A stretch of 64,000 bases of DNA from VFMC01 sp046331225. GTDB taxonomy: Bacteria > Actinomycetota > Acidimicrobiia > Acidimicrobiales > Ilumatobacteraceae. The DNA lies in the NCBI GenBank assembly GCA_046331225.1, contig JAXLRF010000008.1:62001-126000 (forward strand). Reading direction: 5' to 3'. This document shows, piece by piece, positions 24,221 to 31,963 of the stretch. A program made the translations under genes and the position numbers. Below the pieces are notes generated by a model. That model saw only the letters and a list, made by a program, of their open reading frames with translations. It was not told the origin of the DNA and did no database searches. Numbering within the stretch: the stretch's first letter is position 1; each line of letters begins with the position of its first letter.

Positions 24221-25093
24221 ATGTCCGTCCGTTCGTTCTTCGCCTCCACCGCCGCCCGCCACGCCGTCGTCGGTGGCGTGATGTCCGTGTTCGCCGTGTC
24301 CGGGGCGGCGGCCGCAGCCGGTGGCCACGCCCCCTGGTCGTCCGGGCCGTCGGACACGCCAGCCGCCGTCGCCGACCCCGCACCCACGTTCGACCCGTCG
24401 GCGGTCGGCGCAAGCTCGAGCTCGGGCGCGTCCGGCGCCGTCGAGACTGCGGCGCCCAGCGGCCCGGCCGTCGAGCCGCCCGCCGACGTGCCGGCCACCG
24501 ACCCGACCGCCACCGAGCCGGCGCCCGGCATCGACACCGTGACGACCGACGCCGCGTCGACCGACACGACGCCGGCCGACGTGACGCCGGCCGACGTGAC
24601 CCTGCCCACCGTGCCTGCGCCGGCGCCCACGACCACCGCGGCACCGGGACCCGCGCCCACCACGCCGCCGGCACCCGCACCCACCACCACCGACCGGGCA
24701 CTGCCGCAGGGGCTGTCGCTGTCGTGCAGCGCCACCGGCGCCACCGTGTCGTGCTCGTGGAGCGGCGGGGCGGTGCCCGGGTTCGCCAGGTACCTCGTGC
24801 TCCGCGGTGACGGCGGGCCTCGCGGTCGCGTGCCGTTCTCGTCGTCGGACCCCTCGGCCTCGGCGTACGTCGACACCGTGCCCGCGGCCGGGACGTACTC
24901 GTACGTCGTGATCGAGGTCGACGCGGCCGATCAGCCGCTCACGCACAGCAACCCGGTGCTGGTCTCGATCGCCCTGCCGGCGCCGACCACCGTGCCCCTG
25001 AGCACCGTGCCCCCGAGCACCGTGCCCACCACGCTCGCCCCGCTGCCGCCCACCGGCGACGGCCCGGTGCCCGCCGGCGAGGCCGCGGCCTGA
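24221..25093 (+). CDS. Secreted Pro/Thr-rich protein with C-terminal SCSW domain
   Basis: 290 aa; family not recognised. N-terminal signal-like helix (HAVVGGVMSVFAVSGAAAAAGG), then about 110 residues rich in Pro, Thr, Asp and Ala, then an Ig/fibronectin-like domain (about residues 163-250: LSLSCSATGATVSCSWSGGAVPGFARYLVLRGDGGPRGRV...AGTYSYVVIEV) and a Pro/Thr tail. The same domain, with two Cys in SC-x-ATGATVSCSW and YLVLR, forms the C-terminus of the protein at 25720-26601. Followed directly by an ECF sigma gene, so it may be an extracytoplasmic partner of that system. Confidence 0.75.
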   Translation: MSVRSFFASTAARHAVVGGVMSVFAVSGAAAAAGGHAPWSSGPSDTPAAVADPAPTFDPSAVGASSSSGASGAVETAAPSGPAVEPPADVPATDPTATEPAPGIDTVTTDAASTDTTPADVTPADVTLPTVPAPAPTTTAAPGPAPTTPPAPAPTTTDRALPQGLSLSCSATGATVSCSWSGGAVPGFARYLVLRGDGGPRGRVPFSSSDPSASAYVDTVPAAGTYSYVVIEVDAADQPLTHSNPVLVSIALPAPTTVPLSTVPPSTVPTTLAPLPPTGDGPVPAGEAAA

Positions 25094-25723
25094 GTGGTCG
25101 GAGCGACGGCGCCGGTGCCCGGTGATCCCGGCGGATCACCGCTCGACGAGCTCGCGTCCGAGCGCGAGCTCGTCGAGCGCGCCCGCACCGACCGCGCCGC
25201 GTTCGCCGAGCTGTACCGGCGACACGTGAACGCGGTGTTCGCCGTCGCCTTCCGACGCGGTGGTTCGCGCGACGTCGCCGAGGAGGCCACGGCCGCCACC
25301 TTCGAACGGGCGCTGCGTTCGATCGGCGGGTTCGAGTGGCGCGACGTCGGCATCCGCCCCTGGCTGGTGCGCATCGCCTCGAACGAGGTGGCCGAGATCC
25401 ACCGTCGCCGCCAGCGCGGCGAGCGGGTGCGCGACGCCGTGGCCCACGAGGCCGGGGTGCGAGCGGACACCGACCTCGGCTGGCCCGGCGCCGGTGCGGA
25501 CGGTCGCGTGGCCGGTGTGTCGCTCGCCGAGCTGCACCACGCCCTGTCCGAGCTGCCCGAGCGGTACCGCGAGGTGATCTCGCTGCGGTACCTCGCCGGG
25601 TTGTCGGCCGACGACGCGGCCGTCGCGCTCGGCTGCACCAAGCAGGTGCTCGCCGTCACGCTGCACCGAGCGCTCGAGCGGCTGCGGGCCGAGCTCGCAC
25701 GACCGAAGGGGGTGGCCCCGTGA
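25094..25723 (+). CDS. ECF RNA polymerase sigma factor
   Basis: 209 aa. Sigma-70 region 2 (RAAFAELYRRHVNAVFAVAFRRGGSRDVAEEATAATFERALRSIGGF...IRPWLVRIASNEVAEIHRRRQR) and region 4 (ALSELPERYREVISLRYLAGLSADDAAVALGCTKQVLAVTLHRALERLRAEL). GTG start immediately follows the stop of the secreted-protein gene (TGAGTG), and its stop overlaps the next GTG (GTGA), so the three genes form one unit. Directs transcription of an unknown regulon, held by the membrane protein encoded next (inference from the common sigma/anti-sigma layout). Confidence 0.9.
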   Translation: MVGATAPVPGDPGGSPLDELASERELVERARTDRAAFAELYRRHVNAVFAVAFRRGGSRDVAEEATAATFERALRSIGGFEWRDVGIRPWLVRIASNEVAEIHRRRQRGERVRDAVAHEAGVRADTDLGWPGAGADGRVAGVSLAELHHALSELPERYREVISLRYLAGLSADDAAVALGCTKQVLAVTLHRALERLRAELARPKGVAP

Positions 25724-26601
25724 CCGATCACGACCTCGCCGACCTCGAAGCCGCCCTCGCTGCGAGTGGTGCTGCCGACGTGCCGGCGGTCGATGCCGAC
25801 TTCGCCGCCACGCTCGAGCAGCGCCTGCGCTCGATGCCGGTCGAGCCGGCCGAGCCGGTGGGGCCGGGGGAGCGGGCGGCCCGTCTCGGCGACCGAGGCG
25901 TCGCTCGTGGCGGACGCCTCGCTGCTCGGCGCCTGGGCACGGCCGGCATCCCTGCCGGTGTGGCCGTCCTCGTGGTCGGCGGCCTCGCGGCCGCAGCGGG
26001 TGTGGCCGGTGTGGTGGCCGTGCGCGTCGCCCAGCGCGACGATCCGTCGACCACCACCGTGCCCGTCACGACCGTCGCGACCACCGTCGTCGACCCGTCC
26101 GTCGGCGGTGCCGCCGTGCCGTCCGAGCCCAGCCTCGTCGTCACCACCACGACCGTCACCCCGACCGTCACCACAGCCGTCACGACCGTCGTCACGACCG
26201 TGTCGCCGACGACGGTCGAGCCGAGCACCGAGGCGCCCACCTCCGTGCCACCTGCGACCACGATCGCCACCACGGCCGCGCCGGCCACCAGCGTCGCGTC
26301 GCCGCCTGCACCCACCACCACCGACGGCACCGTGGCGGTGGTGATGACGCTGACATGCGCCGGCGAGGGCACGACGGTGTCGTGCTCGTGGACGCCGGGA
26401 CCCGCCGGCACCACCCAGTACCTGGTGCTGCGATCCACGCCCGGCGGTGCCCAGGGACGGGCGTTCCCCGTCGACGTCGGCACGACCACGTGGTCCGACC
26501 CGCTGCCCGCCGCCGGCACGTCGTTCACCTACCTGGTGCTCGCACGCGCCGGCGACACCACCCTCGGCCGCAGCGAACCCGTCTCGATCACCTGCTGCTG
26601 A
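25720..26601 (+). CDS. Membrane anti-sigma-like protein with C-terminal SCSW domain
   Basis: 293 aa. Cytoplasmic N-terminus of about 70 residues (DLADLEAALAASG...DFAATLEQRLRSM) of the kind that precedes anti-sigma membrane anchors, one membrane helix (AGIPAGVAVLVVGGLAAAAGVAGVVAV), a Thr/Val-rich outer linker of about 100 residues, and a C-terminal domain (LTCAGEGTTVSCSWTPGPAGTTQYLVLRS...GTSFTYLVLARAGDTTLGRSEPVSI) homologous to that of the secreted protein at 24221-25093. No zinc-finger HxxxCxxC motif is visible. Coupled to the ECF sigma gene by GTGA; anti-sigma role is inferred. Confidence 0.75.
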   Translation: MTDHDLADLEAALAASGAADVPAVDADFAATLEQRLRSMPVEPAEPVGPGERAARLGDRGVARGGRLAARRLGTAGIPAGVAVLVVGGLAAAAGVAGVVAVRVAQRDDPSTTTVPVTTVATTVVDPSVGGAAVPSEPSLVVTTTTVTPTVTTAVTTVVTTVSPTTVEPSTEAPTSVPPATTIATTAAPATSVASPPAPTTTDGTVAVVMTLTCAGEGTTVSCSWTPGPAGTTQYLVLRSTPGGAQGRAFPVDVGTTTWSDPLPAAGTSFTYLVLARAGDTTLGRSEPVSITCC

Positions 26602-26603
26602 CG

Positions 26604-26709
26604 CGGGACGAGAGTGCCCTGGGTGGGCGTTGTTGTCCCGGGTCGAGGTGGGGTGCCGGGGATGGAGGGTCGGGAGTGCCCTGGGTGGGCGTTGTTGTCC
26701 CGGGTCGAG
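26604..26709. repeat. Tandem 62-base-period palindromic element, locus B
   Basis: Two identical 36-base copies at 26612-26647 and 26674-26709 (offset 62). The first is preceded by CGGGAC (26604-26609) that can pair with GTCCCG at 26635-26640. Same core layout as loci A and C (GTGCCC...TGGGCGTT...GTCCCG). It begins 3 bases after the anti-sigma-like stop and ends 4 bases before the LexA box of dinB. Confidence 0.85.
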
Positions 26710-26712
26710 CGG

Positions 26713-26728
26713 TCGAACACCCGTTCGA
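26713..26728. promoter_or_regulatory. LexA (SOS) box of dinB
   Basis: TCGAACACCCGTTCGA is a perfect match to the actinobacterial/Gram-positive LexA operator TCGAAC-N4-GTTCGA. It abuts the -10 element TATGCT (26729-26734), so LexA binding would block RNA polymerase. Confidence 0.85.
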
Positions 26729-26734
26729 TATGCT
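26729..26734 (+). promoter_or_regulatory. -10 element TATGCT of dinB, leaderless type
   Basis: TATGCT ends 6 bases before the ATG at 26741 and directly follows the LexA box. Confidence 0.55.
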
Positions 26735-26740
26735 CGACCC

Positions 26741-28015
26741 ATGGTGGTGGGGCCGACCATCCTGCACGCCGACCTCGACGCGTTCTACGCCTCGGTCGAG
26801 CAGCTGCTCGACCCGTCGTTGCGCGGGCGCCCGATCGCCGTCGGCGGCGGTGTCGTGCTCGCGGCCTCGTACGAGGCCAAGCGGTACGGCGTGTCCGGCG
26901 GCATGTCCGGGTGGCAGGCCAAACAGCTCTGCCCCGACCTGCAGTTCGTCGGCGGGCACTTCCGCGAATATCAGCGTCTCGCCGACCAGGTGATGGAGGT
27001 GCTGTACGACCACACGCCGATGGTGCAGCGGATCTCGATCGACGAGGCGTTCCTCGACGTCAGCGGGTCGGTGCACCTGTTCGGACCGCCCGGCATCATC
27101 GCCGCACGCATCCGTCAGCGCGTGCGCGACGAGATCGGGCTGCCGATCAGCGTCGGCGCGGCCCGCACGAAGCACCTCGCGAAGATCGCCTCGCAGGTGG
27201 CCAAGCCCGACGGGCTCGTCGTGGTCGACCCCGACCGCGAGCTCGAGTTCCTCCACCCGCTGCCGGTCGGGCTGGTGTGGGGCGTCGGCCCGGTCACCGA
27301 ACGCAAGCTCGCCGAGCGAGGCATCCACACCATCGGCCAGCTCGCTGCCACCGGCGACGACGCCGTGCAGGGTCTGCTCGGCAAGGCGATCGGGGCGAAG
27401 GTGTGGGCACTCGCCTCGAACGACGACGAACGCAAGGTCACCCACGGCCCGCGCGCCCACTCCGTCGGGGCCCAGTCGGCGTTCGGTCGCAAGGACCCCA
27501 CACCCGAGCTCGTCCGGTCGGTGCTCGGCCACCTCGCCGACCGCGTCGCCGGCCGGTTGCGCGCGAAGCGACGAGCAGGTCGCACCGTCACCGTGCGCGT
27601 GCGCTTCAGCAGCCGCGACCAGGGCCAGCGGGCGATCACCCGGTCGCACACGTCCGACGCGGCGATCTCCACCACGCTCACGCTCACCGAGGTGGCCGAG
27701 CGGCTGGTGTGGCGTGCGCTCGCCGATCACCCCGATCGCCACGAGATCTCGTTGCTCGCGATCTCGGTGTCGAACCTGGTCGACCAGCCGGTGCTGCAAC
27801 TCGAGCTGCCGGTCGACGAGGGTGCCGGCGATCCGGCCGAGCGGGTGCCGCGCCCGGGATCACGCGTCGGGTCGGCACGCTGGGCCGTCGACACCCAGAT
27901 CGACGCGATCCGCCAGAAGTTCGGCCGCAGCGCCGTCGGGTACACGTCCACCGCGCTGTCCGCCGCGGCCTCGGTGCCCGACGAGTTCCGCGAGCTGGCC
28001 GAGCACGAGCTCTGA
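26741..28015 (+). CDS. dinB: DNA polymerase IV (Y family)
   Basis: 424 aa. Catalytic carboxylates in LHADLDAFYASVEQ (first Asp pair) and RISIDEAFLDV (Asp-Glu pair), palm/finger segments with RRGVxxG-like YGVSGGMSGWQAK, two helix-hairpin-helix elements (VWGVGPVTERKLAERGIHTIGQLA) and a little-finger domain (RVRFSSRDQGQRAITRS). Error-prone translesion polymerase. The RYGV-S-GG replaces the common RxGVRSGM. C-terminal extension after the little finger lacks an obvious beta-clamp motif. A perfect LexA box and TATGCT just upstream mark it as SOS-induced with little or no leader. Confidence 0.95.
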   Translation: MVVGPTILHADLDAFYASVEQLLDPSLRGRPIAVGGGVVLAASYEAKRYGVSGGMSGWQAKQLCPDLQFVGGHFREYQRLADQVMEVLYDHTPMVQRISIDEAFLDVSGSVHLFGPPGIIAARIRQRVRDEIGLPISVGAARTKHLAKIASQVAKPDGLVVVDPDRELEFLHPLPVGLVWGVGPVTERKLAERGIHTIGQLAATGDDAVQGLLGKAIGAKVWALASNDDERKVTHGPRAHSVGAQSAFGRKDPTPELVRSVLGHLADRVAGRLRAKRRAGRTVTVRVRFSSRDQGQRAITRSHTSDAAISTTLTLTEVAERLVWRALADHPDRHEISLLAISVSNLVDQPVLQLELPVDEGAGDPAERVPRPGSRVGSARWAVDTQIDAIRQKFGRSAVGYTSTALSAAASVPDEFRELAEHEL

Positions 28016-28085
28016 CCCTCGCCCGGTGCGTGCATGGCATCATCCAGCTCGCCCTCGGACCACGTCCACTGCCTAGGAGGATCCC

Positions 28086-28946
28086 GTGTCGGATCAGCAG
28101 CCCGCCGTCCCCGACCACACGGCCGTGCGCACGGCCCTGTGGCGGGCATTGCACGTCGCGGTCGACGCGCCCCCGCACGTGCTCGACGACACGGTCGGGC
28201 TGCGACTGGTCGACCCACCCGCCGACTGGCGCGACCGGCCCGACATGAACCCGGTGTTCAGCGCAGCGATGCGCGCAGCCATCGTGGCCCGCGCCCGCGT
28301 CGTCGACGACCTGGTCGCCGACGCGGTCGGTCGTGGCGTCGGCCAGTTCGTCGTGCTCGGCGCCGGGCTCGACAGCCTCGCCGAACGGCGCACCGATCTG
28401 ATGGCGGCCGGCCTGCGCGTGTTCGAGGTCGACCAGCCCGCCACCCAGGCGTGGAAGCAACGGCGTCTCGTCGAGACCGGGATTGGCGTCCCCGACGGGC
28501 TGCGGTTCGTGCCGGTCGACTTCGAGTCCGACGAGGCGTGGTGGGACGCGCTGGTCGCCGCCGGGTTCGACCCCGCACGTCCCGCCGTCGTCGCGTCGAC
28601 GGGCGTCACCATGTACCTCACCCGCGACGCGATCGACGCGCTGCTGCGCGAGGTGGCGCAACTCGCCCCCGGCTCGGCGCTGGCGATCACGTTCCTGCGT
28701 CCCGCCGAGTTGCTGTCGGGTGACGACCGGCGCGGCTTCGAGATCGCCGAGCGCGGCGCCCGAGCGGCCGGTACGCCCTGGCTCAGCCTGTTCGCGCCGG
28801 ACGACTTCGTCGCCGTCGTCCGGGCCGCCGGGTTCGCCGACGTCGAGTACGTGTCCGCGGACGACACCACTGCGCGCTGGTTCGCCGATCGCCCCGACGG
28901 GCTGCGACCCAGCAACGGCGAAGAGATGGTGATCGCCCGCGTGTGA
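28086..28946 (+). CDS. SAM-dependent methyltransferase, leucine carboxyl methyltransferase-like
   Basis: 286 aa. Pattern of the actinobacterial LCM/PPM-type family (TIGR00027-like): an RARVVDDLVADAV helix, VVLGAGLDSLAERR (SAM-binding GxGxD), FEVDQPATQAWKQRRL (acidic residue after strand 2), FVPVDFE and VVASTGVTMYLTRDAIDALL. Methylates carboxyl groups in characterised relatives; target unknown here, and members are common in polyketide and mycolate-rich actinobacteria. GTG start has a strong AGGAGG at 28076-28081, so it carries a leader, unlike many neighbours. Confidence 0.85.
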   Translation: MSDQQPAVPDHTAVRTALWRALHVAVDAPPHVLDDTVGLRLVDPPADWRDRPDMNPVFSAAMRAAIVARARVVDDLVADAVGRGVGQFVVLGAGLDSLAERRTDLMAAGLRVFEVDQPATQAWKQRRLVETGIGVPDGLRFVPVDFESDEAWWDALVAAGFDPARPAVVASTGVTMYLTRDAIDALLREVAQLAPGSALAITFLRPAELLSGDDRRGFEIAERGARAAGTPWLSLFAPDDFVAVVRAAGFADVEYVSADDTTARWFADRPDGLRPSNGEEMVIARV

Positions 28947-29066
28947 CCTCGGTCGCGCACGTCGTCGGGACGGGCTGCGTGGTTCGTGCAGGGCGGGGGT
29001 GACTTACTAGGGTCCGCCTACACGTCAGGGGAGGCGGCCGACGCGGCCGCCACGAAAGGGGTACCG

Positions 29067-30392
29067 ATGGTCGGTGGCGCACTCAGGTCCGCCAGCATGG
29101 ACGATTTCGACCTCCGCATGTCGGAGAAGGCCCGTCCGCTCTACGAGGCGGTCAAGGAGTTCATCCGCACCGAGGTCGAGCCGATCACCGAGGAGTTCTA
29201 CCGACTCGGCGAGAACCGCAGCGACCGGTGGAGCTGGGCTCCGGGTCAGCTCGAGCTGCTCGAGGGAGCGAAGCAGAAGGCCCGCTCGCTCGGCCTCTGG
29301 AACTTCTTCCTGCCCGATGCCGAGACCGGCGAGGGCCTGAGCAACCTCGACTACGCGTACATCGCGGTCGAGCTCGGCAAGAACCGCCTCGCCTCGGAGT
29401 GCCTCAACTGCTCGGCACCCGACACCGGCAACATGGAGGTGCTCGAGCGCGTCGGCACCCCCGAGCAGAAGGAGCGGTGGCTCGAGCCGCTGCTCGAGGG
29501 CAAGATCCGCTCGGCGTACGCGATGACCGAGCCCGGCATCATGTCGTCCGACGCGAAGCAGATCCAGACCCAAGCCGTCCTCGATGGCGACGAGTGGGTC
29601 ATCAACGGCGAGAAGTTCTACATCTCCGGCGCCGGCGACCCCCGCTGCAAGATCATGATCGTGATGTGCCGGACCAACCCGGACGCCGACACCTACAAGC
29701 AGCAGTCGCAGATCCTCGTCCCGATGGACACGCCCGGCGTGCAGATCGTCGGCGCGATGGACGTGTTCGGCAACGACGACGCCCCGCACGGGCACATGCA
29801 CCTGCGCTTCACCGACGTGCGCGTGCCCAAGTCGAACGTGCTGTGGGGAGAGGGCAAGGGCTTCGAGATCTCGCAGCTGCGCCTCGGCCCCGGCCGCATC
29901 CACCACTGCATGCGCTCGATCGGCGCGGCCGAGAAGGCCATCGAGATGATGGTCGACCGCGGTCTCAGCCGCGAGGGCTTCGGCAAGAAGCTGATCAACC
30001 TCGGCAAGAACATGGAGGTCATCAGCCGTTGCCGCATCGAGGTCGAAGCGATGCGGCTGATGGTGCTCCGGGCCGCGAAGGCGATGGACACCCTCGGCAA
30101 CGCCGAGGCCCGTGTGTGGGTGAGCGCCGTCAAGGCGATGGTGCCCGAGAAGTGCTGCGACATCATCGACGAGGCCATCCAGATGCACGGCGCCGCCGGC
30201 ATCTCGCACTGGTTCCCCCTCGCCGACATGTGGCACAGCCAGCGCACCCTGCGCCTGGCCGACGGGCCCGACGAGGTGCACCACCAGGTGGTCGGCCGCG
30301 CCGAGGCCAAGAACCGTCAGGCGGAGGTCGCCTCGGGCGAGGCGAGCACCAACGCGAACCTCTCGCGCGGCCGGGTCTTCACCGGCCCCTGA
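29067..30392 (+). CDS. Acyl-CoA dehydrogenase (ACAD10/11-like)
   Basis: 441 aa from the ATG at 29067, which has GAAAGGGG upstream (an in-frame ATG at 28986 lies beyond a likely -10, TAGGGT at 29008-29013). Acyl-CoA dehydrogenase fold: N-terminal helical domain, AYAMTEPGIMSSDAKQ (FAD/substrate loop), INGEKFYISGAGDPRCKI, and a C-terminal helical domain with QMHGAAGIS and LRLADGPDEVH. The ADGPDEVH ending is typical of the ACAD10/ACAD11 branch, which handles unusual (for example 4-hydroxy) acyl-CoAs. Monocistronic as far as can be seen. Confidence 0.92.
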   Translation: MVGGALRSASMDDFDLRMSEKARPLYEAVKEFIRTEVEPITEEFYRLGENRSDRWSWAPGQLELLEGAKQKARSLGLWNFFLPDAETGEGLSNLDYAYIAVELGKNRLASECLNCSAPDTGNMEVLERVGTPEQKERWLEPLLEGKIRSAYAMTEPGIMSSDAKQIQTQAVLDGDEWVINGEKFYISGAGDPRCKIMIVMCRTNPDADTYKQQSQILVPMDTPGVQIVGAMDVFGNDDAPHGHMHLRFTDVRVPKSNVLWGEGKGFEISQLRLGPGRIHHCMRSIGAAEKAIEMMVDRGLSREGFGKKLINLGKNMEVISRCRIEVEAMRLMVLRAAKAMDTLGNAEARVWVSAVKAMVPEKCCDIIDEAIQMHGAAGISHWFPLADMWHSQRTLRLADGPDEVHHQVVGRAEAKNRQAEVASGEASTNANLSRGRVFTGP

Positions 30393-30441
30393 TCGCGCGT
30401 CGGGCGGGGTCCGTACGACGGGCCCCGCCCTGGTGCGATGG

Positions 30442-30457
30442 CTGAACGCCCGTTCAG
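30442..30457. promoter_or_regulatory. Perfect palindrome upstream of a histidine kinase gene
   Basis: CTGAACGCCCGTTCAG: GAAC-N4-GTTC core like a LexA box, but flanked by CT/AG rather than TC/GA. It lies 9 bases upstream of TAGAGT, the -10 of the next gene, at the usual operator distance. It could be a weak SOS box or the site of a TetR-type repressor. Confidence 0.55.
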
Positions 30458-30465
30458 GGAGTGCC

Positions 30466-30471
30466 TAGAGT
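30466..30471 (+). promoter_or_regulatory. -10 element TAGAGT, leaderless type
   Basis: TAGAGT ends 7 bases before the GTG at 30479, supporting that start over the GTG at 30461. Confidence 0.5.
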
Positions 30472-30478
30472 GCAGCCC

Positions 30479-31876
30479 GTGACCGACGGTGGAGATCAGT
30501 CCGGCGACGCCCCACCGGCGGCGCCCGCGGACGAGATCGACCGCCGCCGGGTCTCCCTGCTCATCGACGCGAGTCACGGGCCGATCGTGGCCCTGGCCGC
30601 CGCGGCCGTGGTCGCCGCGCTCGTCTACCACGAGGATCCACGCGGCACCGTGATCTGGGTGATCGTCCGCGTGCTCGTGTCGGTCGGGATGATCGTCGAG
30701 TTCCAACGCCTGCAGCGGATCGTGCCGGACCAACCGACACGTGCCCTGCGCCGCTTCGCCTGGGCGGCTGCGGCCGGCAGCGCTGCCTGGGGACTGCTGC
30801 CGGTGCTGGTGCGACCGGACGAGGCCGAGTGGCAGGCGATGCTGCTGTTCGCCACCATCGGCAGCCTCAGCGTGGTGGCAGCCGGGTACACGCCCGACCG
30901 TCGCGTGTTCGTCGCCGGCGCCGTGCCCAACCTGGCCATCGCCCTCGTCGCGTTCGCCACGTTCGACGGCCGCTTCGCCACCGTGTTGTGCCTCGCCCTG
31001 CTGTTGTCGGCCGTGTACGCCGTCGTGATCTTCGTCGAGGGCAACCGGTCGCTCGAGGCGGTGTTCGAAGCCGACGTGCGGGGCCACCAGTTGGTACAAC
31101 AACTCGAGGCCAACCGTGCCGACCTCCGCGAGATCAACGAGCGCCTGCACACCTTGGTCGACCGTCAGTCGATGACCCTCGAGGAGCGCGACGCACTGAT
31201 CGCCGCGGTGTCGCACGACCTGCGCTCACCGCTCGCGGCGATGTCGCTCATGGCCGAGACCCTCGCCGTGCGTGGCGACATGATGACCGACGAGCAGCGT
31301 CAGTCGATGCTCGCACGCATCTCGGGCGATGCGAAGCACGCGGCCGAGGTGCTCGCCGACCTGGCGTCGACCCAGCGGCTGCGTGCACAGGACGTGCTCG
31401 CCACCCGTGGCGAGATCGACCTGCCGACCCTGCTCCGCGACGTGGTCAACGCCCATCCGACCGAGCAGCACCAGCTGTCGGTCGGCCCGATCGAGCTCGA
31501 CGGCCGGCCGGTGGTGGCCGATCCGGTGCTCGTACGGCGCATCCTCGACAACCTGCTCGGCAACGCCCGCAAGCACACGCCGATCGGGTCGCGCATCGTG
31601 GTGGGGGCGTGCCGGTCGGGCGGCGAGGTGCTCGTCCACGTCGACGACGACGGGCCCGGTCTGCCCGACGGCCTGCGCGAATCGGTGTTCGACGCGTACG
31701 TGCGCGGCACCTCGGCGACCACCCGTCCGGGGAGCGGTGTCGGCCTGTTCCTGGTGCGCACCTTCGCCCAGCTGCACGGTGGCCGCGCGTGGTGGGAGCC
31801 CAGCGCGCTCGGCGGCTCGCGCTTCGTGGTGTCGCTCCCGCAGGAGCAGTCGCACCAGCCGTCGCACCAGCAGTAG
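30479..31876 (+). CDS. Membrane sensor histidine kinase (orphan)
   Basis: 465 aa. About six membrane helices in the first 190 residues, a short coiled-coil-like linker (VQQLEANRADLREINERLHTLVDRQSMTLEERDALI), HisKA domain with H-box AVSHDLRSPLAAM, and HATPase domain with N-box ILDNLLGNARKHTP, G1 DDDGPGLPDG and G2 GSGVGLFLVR. No response regulator gene is adjacent, so its partner is unknown. The C-terminus runs into a 12-base tandem repeat (SHQP, SHQQ) and stops at a TAG lying inside the third repeat copy. Start GTG chosen from the TAGAGT -10. Confidence 0.9.
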   Translation: MTDGGDQSGDAPPAAPADEIDRRRVSLLIDASHGPIVALAAAAVVAALVYHEDPRGTVIWVIVRVLVSVGMIVEFQRLQRIVPDQPTRALRRFAWAAAAGSAAWGLLPVLVRPDEAEWQAMLLFATIGSLSVVAAGYTPDRRVFVAGAVPNLAIALVAFATFDGRFATVLCLALLLSAVYAVVIFVEGNRSLEAVFEADVRGHQLVQQLEANRADLREINERLHTLVDRQSMTLEERDALIAAVSHDLRSPLAAMSLMAETLAVRGDMMTDEQRQSMLARISGDAKHAAEVLADLASTQRLRAQDVLATRGEIDLPTLLRDVVNAHPTEQHQLSVGPIELDGRPVVADPVLVRRILDNLLGNARKHTPIGSRIVVGACRSGGEVLVHVDDDGPGLPDGLRESVFDAYVRGTSATTRPGSGVGLFLVRTFAQLHGGRAWWEPSALGGSRFVVSLPQEQSHQPSHQQ

Positions 31877-31896
31877 CACCAGCTGTCGCACCAGCA
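31849..31896. repeat. 12-base tandem repeat containing a stop codon
   Basis: Four copies of GTCGCACCAGCn (31849, 31861, 31873, 31885). The third copy has TCG changed to TAG (31874-31876), which ends the histidine kinase frame. The same frame stays open beyond it into the following acyl-CoA dehydrogenase gene. Confidence 0.85.
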
Positions 31897-31963
31897 GTGG
31901 CACGAACCGGTGCGAGGTCCGTCCGGCTCGTCCGTGCACGGGCGTGCGGAGAATGCTGCGCAC

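Noticed and set aside
31849..31896. Tandem repeats considered as CRISPR (also 23957-24062, 26604-26709, 55211-55240, 62763-62879)
   Set aside because: Unit counts of two to four, repeats too short or without unique spacers of constant length, and no cas genes.
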